Origin: Hyphomicrobiaceae bacterium
Lineage (GTDB): Bacteria; Pseudomonadota; Alphaproteobacteria; Rhizobiales; Devosiaceae
DNA: 64,000 nucleotides
NCBI GenBank assembly: GCA_020638095.1
Contig: JACKJF010000003.1
Location: forward strand, 620,001 to 684,000
Direction: 5' to 3'
Made by a program: the position numbers and the translations under genes. Below are positions 45,462 to 54,649 of the stretch, in pieces. The notes beneath the pieces are model-generated. The model saw only the letters and a program-made list of their open reading frames with translations, did not search any database and had not been told where the DNA came from. How positions within the stretch are numbered: the first letter of the stretch is position 1; each line of letters begins with the position of its first letter.

Positions 45462-48011
45462 ATGCTGATCCGGCTCTGGCGCTGGATGCGCGTGGGACTG
45501 ACCGATCTCCGCGGAGACTTGAGCCGCTTTGGCGTCATCATCGCCTGCCTGGTTCTGGGAACGGCGACCATCGCCACCGTCGGGTCGGTCGGCTCCGCCC
45601 TCAAGGGCGCCATCGACCGCGATACGGCCGCCATCATTGGCGGCGACATTGAAATAACCCGTCAGGACCGCCGGGCGACCCCGGCCGAGATGAAATTCTT
45701 TCGCTCACTGGGCGACGTCGCAGAAGTCATCGACTCGGTTGGTCGCGCCACGTCCGGCGGCAATGAGGCGCTCATCGACCTCGTGGCGGTGTCAGCCAAC
45801 TATCCCCTGCGCGGCAGTGTCGCGAGCCCGGAACTGACTGGCGGGGAAAAGCCCGCCCGCATTCTCCGGCAGAGCGACGGCCAGTTCAGCCTGCTCGCCG
45901 AACCGCGGCTGCTCGACAGGCTCGGCATCGGCATCGGCGGCATTGTCCGCATCGGCGGATCCGATTTCGTGGTTGCCGGGACCCTCGACAGCCTGCCCGA
46001 CGGCGCGGCGCGTGGCTTTCAGCTCGGCCTGACCGTCCTCATGACAAGCGAAGCCTATGCTTCACTCGCCGATTTCCGCACGCCGCTGCCCGGGCTTCTG
46101 ACGAGTTACCGCTACAAGATTCAGTTGAACACGCTGGAGTTCGATGCGGCAAAATCGAGGATCGAGGCAACGCTGGACACCGGTGCGCTGAAGATTCGTT
46201 CGCCGCGCGACGCGGCAGGAACTCTGGCACGCTACTACGATCTTTTCGCGCGCTACCTCCTGATCGTCGGCCTTGCCTCTTTGCTGATCGGTGGTGTTGG
46301 CGTGTCCAATGGCGTGGCCAGTTACCTTTCCGAACGCCGGCGCACGATTGCGATCCTGAGAACGCTCGGAGCCACGAGCCAACGCATCATGGTGCACTTT
46401 CTCACGCAGATCGGCGTTCTGATCGCCATCGGCGTCGGGCTTGGCATCCTGCTCGGCGCCCTGGCATCGCTCGCAATCATGCCGCTTGTCGGGCGCGTCG
46501 CCGGCGTGCAACTCGATGCCTATGCCGATCCGGTCTCGCTTGTCTTTGCGGCGGCCTTTGGCCTGCTCGCCGGTTTTGCCTTCGCCTTCCCGCCACTCAA
46601 GCGTGCCGAACGGACCAGCCCAGCGCTTCTCTTCAGGACCCTGGGTCCGGCACCTGCGCCCGACTTCGTGCGTGGCTGGAGGAATTGGCTGGCAATGGCA
46701 CCCGCGGGAATCGCGGTGGTCGGCGTTCTTGCTTTGGCACTTGGCGTCACCGGAGATCCGAAGCTTGTTGCCTTTTTCGCCCTCGGCGTGGGGCTGAGCT
46801 TCGTTTTGTTGCGCGGCGCCAGCCTGTTGCTGCAACGCGGGCTGCGTGGTGCCACGGGCCTGCCCATGCCGTCCTGGCGGATTGCCCTGCGCAGCATCGT
46901 CGCGCCGGGGTCGCCCGCGCCCATCGTCATTATTTCGATCGGGCTCGGACTTGCCGTCTTGCTGGTGATCGCACTCATTGCCGACAACCTGCACACCCAG
47001 TTGCTCGGATCTGTCAGCCAGCGGGCGCCGACGCTGATCGTTACCGACCTGTTTTCCGACGAGGTTGATGCGATCGAGACCTTTTCCGCAACGAGCCCCG
47101 ATGTCGAAAGGGCTGAATTCGCGCCCCTGTTGCGCGGCGAAATTGTCAGCGTCAACGGCGCCGATCCACGGGAGCGGGGCCGCCTTTCCGAAGAAGCCGA
47201 GTTCATGCTCGAACGCGATATTCCGATGACCTGGCGGCGCGGCGAACCGGCCGACGGCAAGGTGGTTGCGGGCGCATGGTGGCCGCCCGACTATGCCGGC
47301 CCGCCGCTCGTATCCCTGCGCGCCACAGTCGCCGCCGAACTTGGCGCCCATGTCGGCGACCCGATCGAATTGCGTCTCTTCGGCGATTTGGTCGAGGCAA
47401 GGATCGCCAATTTCCGCAGCTTCGACTATCAGCAGGGGATCAATCCCTTCGTCATCTTTTCACCCGGCGAAATCGAGAACTTCCCGGCGACCGCCATCGG
47501 CACGCTCAAGGCAAGACCAGGTCATGAGCGGGCGCTCGAAACCGCGCTTGACCGTACCTTTTCCGAAATCAGCTTCATACCGATCGGCGATGCGCTGGGC
47601 GAAGTAATTGATCTGGTTGGTGAACTCGGCGCGGCGGTCAATGCAGTCGGCGCCATCGCAGTGCTCAACGGCCTGTTCGTGCTCGCCGGAACGCTGGCGG
47701 CGGGCCGTAAGCAGCGCGAAGCCGACGCCGTCATCCACAAAGTACTCGGTGCAACCCGACGAAACGTGCTGATGGTTTTCGTCATAGAATATGGCCTGCT
47801 CGGCCTCTTTTCCGCGCTGATCGCGACTCTCATCGGATCGGTGGCGGCAGGGGTGATCACCCGGAGCGTGCTGAATCTCGAATTCTTCCCCAACCCGGTC
47901 CTGATTGCGGGTGTCATCGCCGGTGCCATCGTGGTGACCATTCTCGCCGGTGTTGCAATGACCTGGCGGGCCCTGTCCAGATCACCGGCCTCGGCATTGA
48001 GGGGCGGCTGA
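45462..48011 (+). CDS. FtsX-like ABC exporter permease, two-module type
   Basis: An 849-residue protein with an N-terminal TM (FGVIIACLVLGTATIATVG), a MacB-like periplasmic domain, two FtsX helix bundles (about 260-400 and 720-845), and additional helices between. The second bundle has EADAVIHKVLGATRRNVLMV. This is the YbbP-type permease usually partnered with a YbbA-type ATPase in lipoprotein, lysophospholipase or toxin extrusion; no ATPase gene is adjacent in this window. ATG 45462 has GGGGAG upstream; ATG 45402 is possible. Confidence 0.8.
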   Translation: MLIRLWRWMRVGLTDLRGDLSRFGVIIACLVLGTATIATVGSVGSALKGAIDRDTAAIIGGDIEITRQDRRATPAEMKFFRSLGDVAEVIDSVGRATSGGNEALIDLVAVSANYPLRGSVASPELTGGEKPARILRQSDGQFSLLAEPRLLDRLGIGIGGIVRIGGSDFVVAGTLDSLPDGAARGFQLGLTVLMTSEAYASLADFRTPLPGLLTSYRYKIQLNTLEFDAAKSRIEATLDTGALKIRSPRDAAGTLARYYDLFARYLLIVGLASLLIGGVGVSNGVASYLSERRRTIAILRTLGATSQRIMVHFLTQIGVLIAIGVGLGILLGALASLAIMPLVGRVAGVQLDAYADPVSLVFAAAFGLLAGFAFAFPPLKRAERTSPALLFRTLGPAPAPDFVRGWRNWLAMAPAGIAVVGVLALALGVTGDPKLVAFFALGVGLSFVLLRGASLLLQRGLRGATGLPMPSWRIALRSIVAPGSPAPIVIISIGLGLAVLLVIALIADNLHTQLLGSVSQRAPTLIVTDLFSDEVDAIETFSATSPDVERAEFAPLLRGEIVSVNGADPRERGRLSEEAEFMLERDIPMTWRRGEPADGKVVAGAWWPPDYAGPPLVSLRATVAAELGAHVGDPIELRLFGDLVEARIANFRSFDYQQGINPFVIFSPGEIENFPATAIGTLKARPGHERALETALDRTFSEISFIPIGDALGEVIDLVGELGAAVNAVGAIAVLNGLFVLAGTLAAGRKQREADAVIHKVLGATRRNVLMVFVIEYGLLGLFSALIATLIGSVAAGVITRSVLNLEFFPNPVLIAGVIAGAIVVTILAGVAMTWRALSRSPASALRGG

Positions 48012-48129
48012 CCGCATAAATCGCCGGGAATTTGGCAAGTGGGCTTGGGGCCGGTCATCCGCGGCCCCTTGCCTTGGCGCCCGGAAAATGACAGTGAGCC
48101 CGTTCGAATAGCGACGCCGGGTCAATTTC

Positions 48130-49005
48130 GTGCCTTTTCAGTCCAGAATTTCAGTCGTTGGCACCAGCCTCGGGCCGGTCGAGGTCCGTCGAATTGGCAG
48201 GGGTCTGCCCATTCTTTACTTTCACGGCGGCCAGTCAGACGCGCGCAACACGACCTATGACCACATTTTCGACCTTGACCGCTACGAACTGATCGTTCCG
48301 TCGCGGCCCGGATATGGACGGACGCCGCTTGGGCACAACCAAGCCGCCGCCGACACGGCACGCCTCATTGACGCTTTGGCCGGCGCGTTGGAGCTGCCGG
48401 CCGCAGCGGTGATCGGCGTGTCGCTAGGTGCGCGGCCCGCCATTGCCTTTGCCGCGCTCTTTCCAGCGCGTACCCGATCGCTGGTTTTGTCTGCGCCCAT
48501 TACCGGGCGTTGGCTGACGCGTGAAGATCCACGTTGGTATCCGGCCCACATGGCCTACAATCCCGTGGTCGAACGAGGCGTCTGGGCGATGACTCGCATG
48601 GCCTTTTCGGTTGCCCCGCACCTGGCCGCGCAACGGTTTGTCAGGGGCATTTCGACCGGGTCGCCGGGGCCGGTCGCCAATGACGATATCGCCAATCTGC
48701 AAGCCCGCGTCCGAACCTACCGCTCACGCCGTGGCTTTCTGGCCGACCTGCACCAGTCGCTCGACGATGATTGTCTGCGGCACGTCCAGTCCCCGACCCT
48801 CATCCAGCACAGCCTTCACGATGCTTCGGTCGATGTGAGTCAGTCCAAGGCCGCGGCCAGCTTGATTCCCAACGCGCGGCTGCGCCTCTACGACAATGCG
48901 TTCGGCCACTTTTTGTGGCTCGGCCCGGGTTCTGCCGAGGTGGAAGCGGATGCCCGCGAATTTATCGAGGCGACAATAGCGCCCGACGCCCTCGCGGCCG
49001 AGTAG
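48130..49005 (+). CDS. Alpha/beta-hydrolase fold protein
   Basis: A 291-residue protein starting at GTG. It shows ILYFHGGQSDARNT (oxyanion hole), nucleophile elbow GVSLGARPA with the Ser in G-V-S-L-G, and C-terminal DNAFGHFLWLGP with the catalytic histidine. The aspartate is probably in LIQHSLHDASVDV. Substrate unknown; the fold covers esterases, peptidases and haloalkane dehalogenases. Confidence 0.75.
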   Translation: MPFQSRISVVGTSLGPVEVRRIGRGLPILYFHGGQSDARNTTYDHIFDLDRYELIVPSRPGYGRTPLGHNQAAADTARLIDALAGALELPAAAVIGVSLGARPAIAFAALFPARTRSLVLSAPITGRWLTREDPRWYPAHMAYNPVVERGVWAMTRMAFSVAPHLAAQRFVRGISTGSPGPVANDDIANLQARVRTYRSRRGFLADLHQSLDDDCLRHVQSPTLIQHSLHDASVDVSQSKAAASLIPNARLRLYDNAFGHFLWLGPGSAEVEADAREFIEATIAPDALAAE

Positions 49006-49078
49006 TTGCCGCCGGAAGGGTTTTGATTCCCACAAACCCGGACTTGGTCTAGGTTCCCCGGAATTAAGCGGGGCACCC

Positions 49079-50929
49079 ATGACCGATTTCCTCATCCTGA
49101 CCTTTGTCTTTCTGGTGGCCGGTGTCGTCGCCGTACCATTGGCAACGCGTCTCGGCCTTGGCTCGGTGCTCGGCTATCTGCTTGCCGGCATCATCATCGC
49201 CCCTCTTTTGCAGGCGCTCGGGGTCGATGTCGCCTCGCTTCAGCACTTTGCCGAGTTTGGCGTGGTCCTGATGCTCTTTCTCGTCGGTCTTGAACTCGAG
49301 CCCGAACGCCTTTGGCGCCTGCGGTCCCAGCTGCTTGGCCTTGGCGGGCTTCAGGTCGTTGCGACCACGGCGGTGGTTATGGCCGTCGCCATGGCGCTCG
49401 GGCAGGACTGGCGGATTGCGCTGACGCTGGGCCTCATTGTCTCCCTCTCCTCGACCGCCATCGTGCTCCAGACCTTCAACGAAAAGGGCCTGTTGCGGTC
49501 CGACGGCGGGCAGGCGGGTTTCGCCGTCCTGCTTTTTCAGGACATTGCCGTCATCCCCATGCTCGCGCTGATCCCGCTTCTGGCCATTCCGGGCGCCGGC
49601 AACGCCGCCGCCGCGATCGCCGATCACGCGGCGACGCCGAGCTTCATGGATTCGCTCGAAGGGTGGCAGCGGGCCCTCGTCACCCTTGCCGCCGTCGCCA
49701 TCATCGTTGGTGGTGGCCGCTATCTCACCCGCCCGCTCTTTCGCTTCGTCTCGATGGGGCGCCTCCGCGAGATGTTTACCGCGACCGCGCTGATGCTCGT
49801 CGTCGGCATTGCGCTGCTCATGGGTTTTGTCGGCCTCAGCGCCGCACTTGGTACTTTCCTTGCGGGCGTGGTTCTGGCCAATTCGGAATACCGTCACGAA
49901 CTGGAAAGCGATATCGACCCGTTCAAGGGCCTGCTGCTTGGCCTCTTCTTCATCACCGTCGGCGCCGGGGTCAACTTTTCCCTTCTCGCGGACAATCTGG
50001 TCCTGATCTTCGGCCTGACCTTGGCGCTGATGCTGGTCAAGATGCTGGTGCTCGGCGTTCTGGCTTATGCGTTCAAAGTGCGAGGCGCCGACAAATGGCT
50101 TTTTGCCCTCTCCCTTGCCCAGACCGGCGAATTCGCTTTCGTCCTCCTCACGTTCACCGTCGCCAACCACGTGCTGCCGCAGGACCTCGCGTCAAAGATG
50201 AGCCTTGTCGTTGCGCTCTCCATGCTGCTGACGCCGCTGCTCTTCATTCTTTTCGACCGGGTCATCGCGCCGCGCTACTCGGCCGCCCAATCGCGCGACC
50301 CCGACACGATCGACATCGAGGCGCCCATCATCATCGCCGGCCATGGCCGCGTCGGCGGCATCGTCAATCGCATGGTGCGCGCTGCGGGCTATGAAACCGT
50401 GGTGCTCGACCATTCGTCGAGCCAGCTCGACATGTTGCGGCGCTTCGGCTTCAAGGTCTTTTTCGGCGACGCAACCCGCCCGGACCTGCTCCATGCGGCG
50501 GGCATCGAACAGGCACGCGTCCTTGTGGTTGCCATCGACGGCAAGGAACAGATCACCGAGCTCGTCCGCTACGTGACGACCCATCATCCACATGTTCACG
50601 TCATCGCCCGCGCGACCGACCGCAACCATGTCTACGAACTCTGGGCTGCTGGATCGCGCGATATCATCCGGGAGACGTTTGACTCGAGCCTCAGAATTGG
50701 CCGATCGGTGCTCGAAGCCTTCGGGCTGAGCCGCGAGCTGGCCGAAGATCACGTTGACGCGTTCCGTGAGAATGACGGTCGCGGCATGATCGAGCTGGCC
50801 AATCTCTATCGCAACGACATACCGATGGTCGACAACGAGCCCTATATCAAGCGGGCGCGCGAACTGATGGAGGAAGAGCAGCGCCTCCTGCGCATCGGCC
50901 CTTCTCCACGCGAAGAAGCGGCGGAATAG
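49079..50929 (+). CDS. Kef-type (CPA2) monovalent cation:proton antiporter
   Basis: A 616-residue protein with 12-13 membrane helices (residues 1-390), containing FLVGLELEPERLWRLR and SLSSTAIVLQTFNEKG, followed by a cytoplasmic TrkA-N (KTN) domain with IIIAGHGRVGGIVNRMVRA at about 415. This is the KefB/KefC layout of potassium efflux. No KefF/KefG ancillary gene is adjacent, so gating by a flavoprotein partner is not supported here. Confidence 0.9.
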   Translation: MTDFLILTFVFLVAGVVAVPLATRLGLGSVLGYLLAGIIIAPLLQALGVDVASLQHFAEFGVVLMLFLVGLELEPERLWRLRSQLLGLGGLQVVATTAVVMAVAMALGQDWRIALTLGLIVSLSSTAIVLQTFNEKGLLRSDGGQAGFAVLLFQDIAVIPMLALIPLLAIPGAGNAAAAIADHAATPSFMDSLEGWQRALVTLAAVAIIVGGGRYLTRPLFRFVSMGRLREMFTATALMLVVGIALLMGFVGLSAALGTFLAGVVLANSEYRHELESDIDPFKGLLLGLFFITVGAGVNFSLLADNLVLIFGLTLALMLVKMLVLGVLAYAFKVRGADKWLFALSLAQTGEFAFVLLTFTVANHVLPQDLASKMSLVVALSMLLTPLLFILFDRVIAPRYSAAQSRDPDTIDIEAPIIIAGHGRVGGIVNRMVRAAGYETVVLDHSSSQLDMLRRFGFKVFFGDATRPDLLHAAGIEQARVLVVAIDGKEQITELVRYVTTHHPHVHVIARATDRNHVYELWAAGSRDIIRETFDSSLRIGRSVLEAFGLSRELAEDHVDAFRENDGRGMIELANLYRNDIPMVDNEPYIKRARELMEEEQRLLRIGPSPREEAAE

Positions 50930-50940
50930 GGGCGCACACA

Positions 50941-51471
50941 ATGATCTGGTTTGCCCTTCTGCGCGGCGTCAATCTAGGCAAGCGCACGGTCCGGAGCGAC
51001 GACCTGCGCGCCGCATTCCACAACATGGGTTTTGCCGATGCCGAGACGGTCATCGCCTCCGGCAACGTCGTTTTTTCCGCCGCAGCGCCCGATGTGGGAA
51101 CAATCGAAAAGGCGCTTGAGGCGCATTTCGGCTTTCCAATCGGTGTCGTGCTGCGCAGCCGCGACGATATCGCCGCCCTTGAGGACTCCAATCCCTTCGG
51201 CGCCTACGAGGCCGGAAACGACACCAAGCTCTATGCCTATTTTGTCTCCGCCCCGATCGGTGACCGGTTGGCGGGTCTCCATTCCATCGACGGCGATTTC
51301 GACGTTGTCCGCATTGACGAAGATGTGTTTTTCACCGCCATGTTCCGCCAGCCCACCGGCCGTTTCGGTTCTGGTCTTGACGGCGTCGACAAGCGTTTCA
51401 AGGGCGTGACCGTCACCAACCGGAACTGGAACACGATCGGCCGCCTGCTCGAAAAGGCCGCCAAATTCTGA
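50941..51471 (+). CDS. DUF1697 family protein
   Basis: A 176-residue protein beginning WFALLRGVNLGKRTVRSDDL and containing VIASGNVVFSA, typical of DUF1697, and ending TNRNWNTIGRLLEKA. The family's biochemical role is unknown. Eleven bp after the antiporter gene and 7 bp before the kinase gene, so probably co-transcribed. Confidence 0.85.
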   Translation: MIWFALLRGVNLGKRTVRSDDLRAAFHNMGFADAETVIASGNVVFSAAAPDVGTIEKALEAHFGFPIGVVLRSRDDIAALEDSNPFGAYEAGNDTKLYAYFVSAPIGDRLAGLHSIDGDFDVVRIDEDVFFTAMFRQPTGRFGSGLDGVDKRFKGVTVTNRNWNTIGRLLEKAAKF

Positions 51472-51478
51472 GGAGCGA

Positions 51479-52387
51479 ATGGCCCAGATCTTAGTCTTCG
51501 GCTCGATCAATCTCGATCTCATCGCCACCACCGTCCGCCTGCCGGCCCCCGGCGAAACGGTGAGGGGTTCCGGTTTTGCCACCGCCCCTGGCGGCAAGGG
51601 GGCGAACCAGGCGCTCGCCGCCTGCCGGGCGGGCGCGGCCGTGTCGATGTGCGGCGCGGTTGGCGGGGACGACTTCGCCAATCAGGCGCTGGCCCTTCTT
51701 CAGGCGGGCGGCGTCGATCTCGAACGCGTCCGCCGGGTCGAGGGTCCGACTGGCATCGCCATCATCCTTGTCGATGGCAACGGGGAAAACGTCATCACCA
51801 TCATTGCGGGCGCCAACGGGACGTTGAGTGCGGCTGATGCGGAGGTCATGCTGTCGGGCCTTGCGGACGGCGATCTTCTCGTTTGCCAGGAAGAAATTCC
51901 CGCCGACGCAGTGGCGGCGGCGCTCGATCTCGCCCGCGGGCGTGGGGCACGTTCGATGCTCAACATCGCGCCGGTTATCCCTGAAACCAGCCAGCTCGCG
52001 GCCAAGGCCGATATCATCGTCGCCAACGAGACCGAATTCGCCCGCCTTCTTGAAAGGGATATCGCGATCGAGGCTATTCCCGACGCTGCCTCGGCTTTTG
52101 CCCGGCAGGAGAACAAGTGGATCGCCGTGACCCTTGGCGCTGACGGGGCGGTTCTGGCAACGCCCAAGGCGCTTCACCGGGCGCCGTCATTGGCGATCAC
52201 GCCCATAGACACAGTCGGAGCCGGTGACACGTTTTGCGGCTATCTCGCGACCGCCCTGCTCGAAGCAAGGCCGGTGGATGAAGCGCTCGGCATCGCCACT
52301 GTTGCCGGCGCTCTGGCCTGCCTCAAACCCGGCGCCCAGCCGGCGATCCCGATGCGCGCGGCGGTCAATCAGGCCCGGTCGAGATAA
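51479..52387 (+). CDS. rbsK: PfkB-family carbohydrate kinase, ribokinase-like
   Basis: A 302-residue kinase with LVFGSINLDLIATT, the di-glycine APGGKGANQALAACRAGA and catalytic DTVGAGDTFCGYLATAL, all as in ribokinase. The likely reaction is ATP-dependent 5-phosphorylation of ribose, though other sugars are possible. There is no ribose transporter nearby. Its 3' end overlaps the convergent glycosyltransferase gene by 19 bp. Confidence 0.85.
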   Translation: MAQILVFGSINLDLIATTVRLPAPGETVRGSGFATAPGGKGANQALAACRAGAAVSMCGAVGGDDFANQALALLQAGGVDLERVRRVEGPTGIAIILVDGNGENVITIIAGANGTLSAADAEVMLSGLADGDLLVCQEEIPADAVAAALDLARGRGARSMLNIAPVIPETSQLAAKADIIVANETEFARLLERDIAIEAIPDAASAFARQENKWIAVTLGADGAVLATPKALHRAPSLAITPIDTVGAGDTFCGYLATALLEARPVDEALGIATVAGALACLKPGAQPAIPMRAAVNQARSR

Positions 52388-53208
52388 GCCTCGAGATGGT
52401 CTTCGAAGATCAGCCCTGGCGTCTTGCCCTGGGCGATCGCGAAATCTCGCTCGGCCCGGAGCGAGGCCTCAAGAAAGCGGAAAAACCCTGCGGCCCCATC
52501 TCGGTCGCGCATCGGATAGTGACCCTCCATCAGCCGCCCGATCATGATCCGCTTCATCCGCAAATAGCGGTCCGAAGCGCCCGCTCCGATCGAGATCGAC
52601 AGACCCTGTTTCACATAGGCATGAAGCGGCGTGCCGAGATGAAAGCAGGCGTCGAATGAACCAAAGAGCTTCAGCACCAGATCGAGATCGGTCAGGCAAT
52701 CCTGGCCTTCGTCGTAGCGCGGATCGGCGACGTGCCGGTCATAGGCAATCATTGAATCCATCGACAGGTTGGTGAACTTGTATGCGGCGGCGGTCAGCAA
52801 CCGATCGTCTCCAGCCCCGACATAGCGCAGGTGCCCGCGCTCCGCGTTCCGTACGTCGAGCGCCGTCGAAACGAACCCGTGCGTGCGAACCACTGGTGCA
52901 ATCTGCGCAAGCTTCTCTTTGAGAAAGAGATCATCCGCGTCGAGAATGGCGATGTATCGCGATTGCGCCGCATCGAGCCCGACATTGCGCGCGCGTGACG
53001 ACCCCGTTCCGCTCCCACCGGTCGAAAGGAACCTGAGCCGCGGATCGGTGAGGCCCTCCTCGTCGAGATGTTTCCGATAGTCCGTGCCATCGTCCGCGAT
53101 GATCAGGATTTCGAAATCAGCGAAGTCGCCTGTCAGAACCGAGGCGACCGACGCCGCAATCGTGGCCTCTGCCCGAAAGGCCGGCATGATGATCGAGAAG
53201 CCTGTCAC
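52369..53208 (-). CDS. GT2-family glycosyltransferase
   Basis: A 279-residue GT-A enzyme: FSIIMPAFRAEATIAASVAS at the N-terminus, ILIIADDGTDYRKH, and the metal-binding ILDADDLFLKEKLA (DAD). It would act on nucleotide-sugar donors; acceptor unknown. It is on the opposite strand to its neighbours and overlaps the end of the ribokinase-like gene. Confidence 0.82.
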   Translation of the reverse strand: MTGFSIIMPAFRAEATIAASVASVLTGDFADFEILIIADDGTDYRKHLDEEGLTDPRLRFLSTGGSGTGSSRARNVGLDAAQSRYIAILDADDLFLKEKLAQIAPVVRTHGFVSTALDVRNAERGHLRYVGAGDDRLLTAAAYKFTNLSMDSMIAYDRHVADPRYDEGQDCLTDLDLVLKLFGSFDACFHLGTPLHAYVKQGLSISIGAGASDRYLRMKRIMIGRLMEGHYPMRDRDGAAGFFRFLEASLRAERDFAIAQGKTPGLIFEDHLEAYLDRA

Positions 53209-53223
53209 GTCCTACGCCCGTTG

Positions 53224-53251
53224 CTTGAAAATATCGGGAACCGCACCATAT
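53224..53251 (+). promoter_or_regulatory. Putative sigma-32 (RpoH) promoter of the hsp20 gene
   Basis: CTTGAAA (53224-53230), a 13-bp spacer and CACCATAT (53244-53251) closely match the heat-shock consensus CTTGAAA-N11-16-CCCCATNT, with one mismatch. The distance predicts a leader of about 65-70 nt. Confidence 0.6.
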
Positions 53252-53256
53252 CAGCA

Positions 53257-53324
53257 TTCGGCTTTGCGCAAATGCCGGACAAACCGGGTTGGCGCCAAGT
53301 GTCGCTTGTGAGCAAGGACAGCAG
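53257..53324 (+). promoter_or_regulatory. ROSE-like RNA thermometer in the hsp20 leader
   Basis: In the predicted leader, TCGCT at 53302-53306 can pair with AGGA at 53315-53318, the ribosome site of the hsp20 gene. The helix can extend as GTC/GAC and CTT/AAG around a bulged G. The ROSE family has a U(U/C)GCU element that masks AGGA in this way. An upstream part can form further hairpins, such as CCGG-acaaa-CCGG. Confidence 0.45.
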
Positions 53325-53744
53325 ATGTCGCGTATTTCATTTCTCTCCGCGCCGTTTCTCCTCGGTTTCGACTCGTTCGAAGAGCGTGTCGACCGCATGG
53401 CCAAATCGGCCGAGACCTATCCGCCCTACAATATCGAGCGCCTGATGACCGGGGAGGATTCAGAATCCTACCTCATCACCATCGCGGTAGCCGGCTTTGC
53501 CGCCGACGAACTCGAAATCGTCTCCGAGAACAACCAGATCGTCGTTCGCGGCCAGAAGAAAAGCGAGACCGAGCGCCAGTATCTGCATCGGGGCATTGCC
53601 ATGCGCCAGTTCCAGCGGGCCTTCCTGCTTGCCGATGGCATGATTGTCGAGGGCGCAGAACTGGCCGACGGCATGTTGCGTATTCCTGTGCGCCGGCCGG
53701 AGCCGCAAAAGCTGAGCCGCACGATTGAAATCCGGTCCGTCTGA
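53325..53744 (+). CDS. Small heat-shock protein, Hsp20/alpha-crystallin family
   Basis: A 139-residue chaperone of the IbpA class. The alpha-crystallin domain spans about 35-125, with YNIERLMTGEDSESYLITIA, IVVRGQKKSETERQYLHRGI and ADGMLRIPVRRPEP. ATG 53325 is fixed by AAGGA seven nt upstream. It holds unfolding proteins under heat. The sigma-32-like promoter and ROSE-like leader indicate double heat control. The DUF1150 gene follows ten bp later. Confidence 0.9.
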   Translation: MSRISFLSAPFLLGFDSFEERVDRMAKSAETYPPYNIERLMTGEDSESYLITIAVAGFAADELEIVSENNQIVVRGQKKSETERQYLHRGIAMRQFQRAFLLADGMIVEGAELADGMLRIPVRRPEPQKLSRTIEIRSV

Positions 53745-53754
53745 GGAGAGCACC

Positions 53755-54048
53755 ATGCACAAGTTCGACAATGATCTGAGTTTCGGCCGTCCGGCGCTTC
53801 TGGGCGCGCTCAGGGCCATGACTAGCGAACAGTTCCGGGAGCTCGGCAAGACCGAGGTCGCCTATCTGCGCGAACTCGACGGCCAGACGCTCAAGGGCCT
53901 GTTGCCCAACATCCAGCTTCTGCCCGGCATCGATGCCTACTTCCTGCTGCTTGCCGCCGATGGCGAACCGCTGATGGTCTCCGACGACCGCGAATCCGTC
54001 ATCGACTGGCTCGAAACGCGGAATGCGACGCTTGCCGTGCGGCAATAG
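53755..54048 (+). CDS. DUF1150 family protein
   Basis: A 97-residue protein following the hsp20 gene with GGAGAG before the ATG. It has the family pattern TEVAYLRELDGQTL and ADGEPLMVSDDRESVIDW. DUF1150 genes are nearly always directly downstream of hsp20 in alphaproteobacteria, suggesting a stress-related function, but no activity is known. Ends at a strong terminator. Confidence 0.88.
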   Translation: MHKFDNDLSFGRPALLGALRAMTSEQFRELGKTEVAYLRELDGQTLKGLLPNIQLLPGIDAYFLLLAADGEPLMVSDDRESVIDWLETRNATLAVRQ

Positions 54049-54073
54049 TCGAAACGACCCATCGAAAAGCAAA

Positions 54074-54098
54074 GGGCGGGATGATCCCGCCCTTTTTT
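54074..54098 (+). terminator. Bidirectional intrinsic terminator between DUF1150 and ptsN
   Basis: GGGCGGG-ATGAT-CCCGCCC followed by six T on the plus strand; on the minus strand the same stem is followed by TTTG, so it may serve ptsN weakly. Confidence 0.85.
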
Positions 54099-54122
54099 CT
54101 GGCCGCATCGCGCGCAAGAGAA

Positions 54123-54590
54123 CTAGGCCGCTGCCGATCCCTCGACTGCGTGCGACAGGAGATCGTAGATCTCGGCCTGGTTCTTCGTGTGCCGGATCGC
54201 TTCGACGACGGTCTCTGTCCGCATCAGGCGCGCAACACGCGACAATGCCTTGAGATGATCGGCCCCCGAACCCGCGGGCGCCAGAAGCATGAACGCCAGA
54301 TCGACGGGCTGGTCGTCGACCGAATCGAACTCGATCGGCGAATCGATGCGGGCGAACATGGCGATGACCTTGTCGAGGCCCTTGAGCTTTCCGTGCGGAA
54401 TGGCGATGCCGTTACCGAGCCCGGTCGAACCGAGCTGCTCGCGCGCCATCAGCACTTCGAAAATCTGCTGCGCATCGAAGCCGCACTTTTCGCCGGCCTT
54501 GTCGGCAAGCATCTGCAGCAATTGACGTTTACTGGTTACTTTGGCGCACGGGACGACATCGTCCTGCGCCAGGAAATCGGAAACTTCCAT
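54123..54590 (-). CDS. ptsN: PTS nitrogen regulatory protein EIIA-Ntr
   Basis: A 155-residue EIIA-Fru/Ntr domain with phospho-acceptor His66 in GNGIAIPHGKLKGL and REQLGSTGLGNG before it. It receives phosphate from NPr/HPr and regulates potassium, nitrogen and stress functions rather than transporting sugar. It lies in the classical lptB-rpoN-hpf-ptsN order. Its phosphodonor HPr gene is at 6.6 kb in this window. Confidence 0.94.
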   Translation of the reverse strand: MEVSDFLAQDDVVPCAKVTSKRQLLQMLADKAGEKCGFDAQQIFEVLMAREQLGSTGLGNGIAIPHGKLKGLDKVIAMFARIDSPIEFDSVDDQPVDLAFMLLAPAGSGADHLKALSRVARLMRTETVVEAIRHTKNQAEIYDLLSHAVEGSAAA

Positions 54591-54649
54591 TCCAAAAGGA
54601 GCCTTCGTTTTGGCTTTGTTTCAAGCATGTCGCGGCGCGGCTGGCACTC

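Noticed and set aside
46062..47351. A 429-codon minus-strand frame
   Set aside because: Shadow of the FtsX-like permease gene; highly charged composition with no domain.
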